A stretch of 64,000 nucleotides of DNA, from the NCBI GenBank assembly GCA_002633025.1, contig NMRB01001097.1, positions 120,203 to 184,202 of the forward strand. Reading direction: 5' to 3'. Below, piece after piece: positions 63,401-64,000 of the stretch (positions are counted from its first letter, which is position 1; every line of letters begins with the position of its first letter). This DNA is from Notospermus geniculatus. Taxonomy: Eukaryota > Nemertea > Pilidiophora > Heteronemertea > Lineidae. The notes below the pieces were generated by a model. It made no database searches, was not told the origin of the DNA, and saw only the letters and a program-made list of their open reading frames with translations. Position numbers and translations under genes: made by a program.

Positions 63401-63543
63401 GAGGCTTTAAGTCAGTCGGTGTTTTATACCTACCCTGCCCGGGATGAATCCGACACTAGCGTGCATCTCTATGTCGAAGTCCGGATGGAGGAGACGGTCG
63501 CCTTGTTTTTCTTCAAACGGAATCAGACGGTAGTCGATGTCAC
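42096..63543 (-). CDS. Neurexin-like LamG/EGF single-pass membrane protein, 3' part of gene
   Basis: Twenty-one minus-strand exons (listed separately) join with compatible phases into 1949 codons and a stop; the 5' end lies beyond 64000. Ectodomain order: two concanavalin-like (LamG_3-type) domains, Pro/Thr linkers, LamG, LamG, EGF, LamG, LamG, EGF, LamG, then a Gly-rich stretch, one helix (GIIAGVLLALLLALTSIIWA) followed by basic and Cys residues, and a long tail. The LamG/EGF alternation is that of the neurexin/CASPR superfamily, whose members are cell-surface adhesion and synapse- or junction-organising receptors. The leading concanavalin-like pair and the Gly-rich modular tail are unlike vertebrate neurexins, so I give no gene symbol. 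All tail exons are phase 0-0, making alternative tails likely. Introns hold a SINE, hairpins, a CRE-rich MITE and an assembly duplication. Confidence 0.9.
42581..42692. repeat. Hairpin element with 20-bp arms
   Basis: ccctggtgcctacttcatcc at 42581-42600 is mirrored, with one or two mismatches, by 42672-42692. Lies in the intron upstream of the last exon. Confidence 0.75.
43784..44110. repeat. Dispersed repeat (tgtccccatttg type), copy 1
   Basis: Shares with 48790-49110 the words caccagcaa, aatgtccccattt, tgacggccatgtca and ccaactgg in the same order. Several tgtccccatttg words recur inside each copy. Confidence 0.8.
44723..44854 (-). CDS. Tail exon, 44 codons, phase 0-0
   Basis: Acceptor cttccctcag and donor gaattt|gtaagt. 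It begins GILKTSSKRQMAAPSSQWA and continues Ser/Arg-rich to NPEF. Basic and hydrophilic, as expected for a cytoplasmic segment; no known domain. Confidence 0.72.
45139..45283. repeat. MITE-like hairpin element, 145 bp
   Basis: Arms of about 45 bp: gggccgtatgcaccatgaac and attatcttgaactcag are mirrored by the right end ctgagttcaagataat ... ggtgcatacggcc. Intronic in the neurexin-like gene. Its outermost bases resemble the ends of the elements at 11122 and 20409 (ggcccgt / acgggcc). Confidence 0.9.
46024..46131 (-). CDS. Tail exon with SH3-type proline motif, 36 codons, phase 0-0
   Basis: Acceptor ctctaatacag, donor ccgaat|gtaagt. It begins DWQGRGNKSPPSG and contains APPPLPPRN, which fits the PxxPxR class II SH3-ligand consensus. 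Suggests recruitment of an SH3 adaptor when the exon is included. Confidence 0.78.
47264..47350 (-). CDS. Tail exon with FDSTRGPLPSPD motif, copy B
   Basis: 29 codons, phase 0-0, acceptor cttccacag and donor agcgac|gtaagt. It reads SDEDTRPLMRAGPGD followed by FDSTRGPLPSPDSD. The 12-residue motif recurs in the exon at 47731-47814. Confidence 0.8.
47731..47814 (-). CDS. Tail exon with FDSTRGPLPSPD motif, copy A
   Basis: 28 codons, phase 0-0, acceptor caatcttaccag and donor gacgat|gtatgt. It reads SNHDGRSPIGAPGGY followed by FDSTRGPLPSPDD. Compared with copy B, nine of the twelve motif codons differ, all silently. Confidence 0.8.
48151..48276 (-). CDS. Tail exon, acidic, 42 codons, phase 0-0
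   Basis: Acceptor ctccacccag, donor acagag|gtaagt. It begins DGDSDPDRVPAVAPASEERG and ends SAQSPTE. Acidic and Pro/Ser-rich with possible proline-directed phosphorylation sites (SP); PDYDSS contains a lone tyrosine. It is the first tail exon after the membrane exon. Confidence 0.75.
48790..49110. repeat. Dispersed repeat (tgtccccatttg type), copy 2
   Basis: Diverged copy of 43784-44110 in the same orientation, in the intron between the membrane exon and the first tail exon. Confidence 0.78.
49424..50037 (-). CDS. Exon: LamG end, Gly-rich juxtamembrane, membrane helix, Gly/Ala tail
   Basis: Acceptor cctgtttcag, donor ctacac|gtaagt, phase 1 in and 0 out. It starts GAYWNGLRLYDWAIPNRGY, the last strands of the final LamG, then LPKPGFIPP and a run of eight glycines with further Gly/Ala. 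The helix GIIAGVLLALLLALTSIIWA is followed by FYKCKPGWC (stop-transfer and possible palmitoylation cysteines). The tail then shows a Gly-Ala dipeptide run of about 14 residues. Simple-sequence expansion at DNA level (gcaccg/gcacct units) explains the runs. Confidence 0.85.
50194..50298 (-). CDS. Exon: final LamG, middle-late strands
   Basis: Phase 1-1, acceptor aattctttacag, donor atagctg|gtaagt. It encodes GGAAGDVRFIDQHSISSGG through GFNGIIAG, the loop and strand that normally precede the closing GxLRxLR-like segment of a LamG. Confidence 0.82.
50420..50609 (-). CDS. Exon: final LamG, core strands
   Basis: Phase 0 in, 1 out. It reads ENGHIVLEFKYNGGSGKLVE ... YHDGRYHVVRFYRDGSEAKM, the typical LamG DGxWHxVxxxRxG strand pair. 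Confidence 0.87.
50998..51197 (-). CDS. Exon: final LamG, first strands
   Basis: Phase 1 in, 0 out, acceptor cttcatttcag, donor cgaatg|gtgggt. EAEGFRFAKGGKDGVVIYTY ... LALGFMTWYQNGVIFRVDGK matches the opening jelly-roll strands of a LamG. Confidence 0.85.
51450..51572 (-). CDS. Exon: second EGF-like domain
   Basis: Phase 1-1 single-domain exon, classic for EGF modules. It has six cysteines in the pattern CQPNPCKQLGAIC ... GFYCNCNMTSYVGRLC; an N-glycosylation sequon NMT lies between cysteines 5 and 6. Confidence 0.9.
51891..52994 (-). CDS. Exon: two LamG domains in one 1.1-kb exon
   Basis: Phase 1-1. The first LamG runs from ISFDGHQFVDVKVRKPPRR through NQWHTVNARRRADYVEFWVD to FDGFKIFDDLYV. 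The second runs from VTFTRDDTYVALPQLNPSK through DDKWHFVRLELPDQ to KKGFHGCFASWYINGRVPDL and GGCVG. Each has the usual closing FxGxxxxxxINGR-like strand. Fusion of two LamG modules into a single exon is noteworthy beside the many small exons around it. Confidence 0.93.
53215..53493 (-). CDS. Exon: LamG end plus first EGF-like domain
   Basis: Phase 1-1. WSRTGFLGCVRDLVINTV is the closing LamG strand; CVDQPCFNGICRDRWGGYSC and the following CDCSGLPYTDQKC form an EGF-like domain. Acceptor tattttctag, donor gataaat|gtaagt. Confidence 0.92.
53797..54352 (-). CDS. Exon: Pro/Thr linker and LamG
   Basis: Phase 0 in, 1 out. It opens AIIHGDKQTPIDFIEHVIDH, passes a Pro/Thr-rich linker (GTPVGPTAPTSPITATPPTR, likely O-glycosylated) and enters a LamG (SYITLPRWDARRTGSLELKF ... 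NDGVFHTLRLERDGRRFKSQ) ending TYLYLG. Confidence 0.92.
54658..54816 (-). CDS. Exon: LamG end, 53 codons
   Basis: Phase 0-0, acceptor ttcttattcag, donor aaacag|gtgcgt. It encodes LRATVDDKYSYDQRLTSDYY ... FLCGTKDPSRDTNYEVDRHF, the last strands of the preceding LamG with one cysteine. Confidence 0.85.
55255..56187 (-). CDS. Exon: second concanavalin-like domain, linker and LamG start
   Basis: 311 codons, phase 0-0. SQYIDFGENFTCRGNLHNC through VDGFTVRLVMKPRE opens a LamG_3-type domain whose cysteine-bearing loop parallels the one at 62955-63166. DRVRFWEARRDYLEAYRLID closes it. A charged Pro/Thr linker (PTTKPDTGPTREPDKEVTPR) leads into a LamG (AWIKFDDSHFTRQRNTFEDL ... MDDGEWHSIQLIKQLRN). Confidence 0.9.
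56268..56560 (-). repeat. tRNA-derived SINE, minus orientation
   Basis: Reverse complement of the 38020 SINE family. The B box is complementary to 56486-56496 (ggattcgaacc), the A box to 56533-56543 (ccactaggcta), and the tail is at 56268-56290. Just upstream of the head, the cctagtgg A-box region is repeated once more (56555-56577), a short tandem duplication of the head. Intronic in the neurexin-like gene. Confidence 0.9.
56596..56693 (-). CDS. Exon: first concanavalin-like domain, end
   Basis: Phase 1 in, 0 out, acceptor cacctctttcag, donor cccgg|gtgagt. It encodes RVPTEIYMFGNVYNGRLVNT ... VVIGNAR and joins exactly to the exon ending at 61722, making KGERVP. Confidence 0.82.
56800..56928. 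repeat. Hairpin with nearly perfect 50-bp arms
   Basis: cactggaaaaaatattttct and the following tattttcttactttctt are mirrored almost exactly by the right arm ending ttttccagtg; the loop is about 25 bp. Small and AT-rich, most likely a recent MITE. Confidence 0.93.
59227..59429. repeat. CRE-rich MITE family, copy 4
   Basis: Same element as 16944-17147. The left arm is degraded (ttggagcttttctgccatta); the right arm is intact (ctaacggcaggaaagtctcc). The interior carries gacgtcacagagtgacgt and ctgtgacgtcacattt. Confidence 0.9.
59525..61833. repeat. 1.15-kb direct duplication across an assembly N
   Basis: 59525-60683 and 60685-61833 are near-identical along their whole length, separated only by the N at 60684. 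The first copy ends inside a coding exon, truncating it. This is most easily explained as two haplotypes joined in tandem. Confidence 0.92.
60582..60683 (-). pseudogene. Truncated copy of the 61722-61845 exon
   Basis: Carries the last 102 bp of that exon with its gtaagt donor, but the 5' 22 bp and the acceptor are missing because the copy starts at the assembly N. Reading frame intact; not usable as an exon as assembled. Confidence 0.88.
61722..61845 (-). CDS. Exon: first concanavalin-like domain, late strands
   Basis: Phase 0 in, 1 out, acceptor atcgtttcag, donor aaaggag|gtaagt. TLYLGRTTNMRGKKYYHGSM then DELGYWFAPR matches the LYLGR...GxxDELxxW signature of LamG_3/pentraxin-like folds. Confidence 0.92.
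62041..62340. repeat. A-rich low-complexity tract in an intron
   Basis: Eroded (aaaataaa)n about 300 bp long; on the coding (minus) strand it is a long T-rich run just downstream of the donor at 62373. Confidence 0.95.
62374..62545 (-). CDS. Exon: first concanavalin-like domain, middle
   Basis: Phase 2 in, 0 out, acceptor ctcttgacag, donor gacaat|gtaaga. VGDKVWTVSSNEVLLGKWQR then VDFTWHPDRGVQMFIDDKKV is the GxWxxVxxTWxxxxGxxxFIDG strand pair of LamG_3 domains. Confidence 0.92.
62955..63166 (-). CDS. Exon: first concanavalin-like domain, start
   Basis: Phase 0 in, 2 out, acceptor gaattttcag, donor tttag|gtaagg. IGNATYFNGAGSYIDLGDQS then CVGNIRLCIHGNTISMWLKP: the F.G.xxYIDLG opening and a two-cysteine loop, as in the second such domain. 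Confidence 0.92.
63326..63443. repeat. Three tandem copies of a splice-donor region
   Basis: About 42-bp units, each with gtcagtc and cacctaccctgcccgg (tacctacc in the third). The third copy is the genuine exon end and donor of 63434-63543 on the minus strand; the other two lie in the intron and keep the same gggcag/ggtaggt context. Confidence 0.9.
63434..63543 (-). CDS. Exon: upstream segment of the neurexin-like protein
   Basis: Phase 1 in, 0 out, acceptor tttcctag, donor cagg|gtaggt. It encodes DIDYRLIPFEEKQGDRLLHP ... ASVGFIPGR. It starts mid-codon, so at least one more exon lies upstream, beyond the right edge or not recognised. Confidence 0.8.
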
Positions 63544-64000
63544 CTAGGAAACCAAAGAAACTTTGATGCAAACATTGGAAACACAACCTATGGCCTTAGT
63601 GTTACTTTGGTCCGCTTGGACTCTTTTTTAACTTAATAAGTTATTGTTGCTAATCACTTCCGGTTCATCGCCAAGGACTGGGACTCTTTTATTCCCGATA
63701 TTCTTTACTCTCATCTTCACCAAATAAGCACGAGGAAACATTTAAAGCCCCACTGTATTGAATTTTATGAAATTTTCAAAATGTTCGGAGAGAGCACATA
63801 GAAGTCGCATAGCTTGTGAAGGTCCCCAAAATGCTTGTCTGATACGTACTTCAGGCATAGGTTTCATCACACATTGAGCAAAAACTGCAGGGAGAGCCCT
63901 AATGTATTCAGATGGAGCGCAGTACATTTTACACTACGCTGACGTCGTGCCGTCGTGCACTGACGTCAAGAATCGCGGCGATGATTTGCGTTTTCAAATT
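63544..64000. other. Intron at the right edge
   Basis: No upstream exon of the neurexin-like gene could be recognised here; the 61-codon minus-strand frame at 63742-63927 has no supporting splice sites. Confidence 0.5.

Overview
This window is nuclear DNA from an animal. Genes are split by GT-AG introns, exons are short, and most of the sequence is non-coding and filled with tandem arrays, hairpin (MITE-like) elements and tRNA-derived SINEs. The gene families (SLC22 transporter, neuropeptide precursor, neurexin-like laminin-G/EGF membrane protein, Ig-like protein) and the many short taggcctac-type and tacatgta-type words fit a marine invertebrate, perhaps a deuterostome or lophotrochozoan. 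The species cannot be fixed from the sequence alone. Six single Ns (17866, 32802, 37507, 41887, 45586, 60684) mark assembly joins, and four of them lie at or between direct duplications.

Layout. 1-21100: no gene I can support. It holds two satellite-like arrays at the left edge (the second built of a palindrome), T-rich and A-rich tracts, several tandem arrays, and hairpin elements, including two of the four copies of one roughly 200-bp family rich in TGACGTCA. 21129-21665 (+): a secretory neuropeptide precursor whose core is an array of KR-bounded HGDD tetrapeptides, with two GLWND and one QGFGIYA. 24481-28815 (+): a complete 8-exon SLC22-type organic ion transporter of 579 aa. 29357-31253 (-): the last three exons of an Ig-like protein gene, tail to tail with the transporter. 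31787-38300: an orphan zinc-finger-like exon, candidate N-terminal exons (one in two copies), duplications and a SINE. 42096-63543 (-): the 3' part of a large neurexin-like gene. I can chain 21 exons in one consistent reading frame (1949 codons), and the 5' end lies beyond the right edge.

The neurexin-like protein reads, from N to C in the part visible: two concanavalin-like (LamG_3-type) domains, Pro/Thr linkers, LamG, LamG, EGF, LamG, LamG, EGF, LamG, a Gly-rich juxtamembrane stretch, one membrane helix and a Gly/Ala-rich start of the cytoplasmic tail. The rest of the tail is built from small exons that all begin and end in phase 0 (48151, 47731, 47264, 46024, 44723, 42431), so any of them can be skipped without breaking the frame. 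Two of them share the motif FDSTRGPLPSPD although 9 of its 12 codons differ silently, which is strong evidence of coding and of selection on a docking motif. A third carries a proline-rich PPPLPPR, a typical SH3 ligand.

The most interesting items are the modular tail of the neurexin-like gene, the HGDD neuropeptide precursor, the duplicated exons and splice sites next to assembly joins, and the CRE-rich hairpin family.
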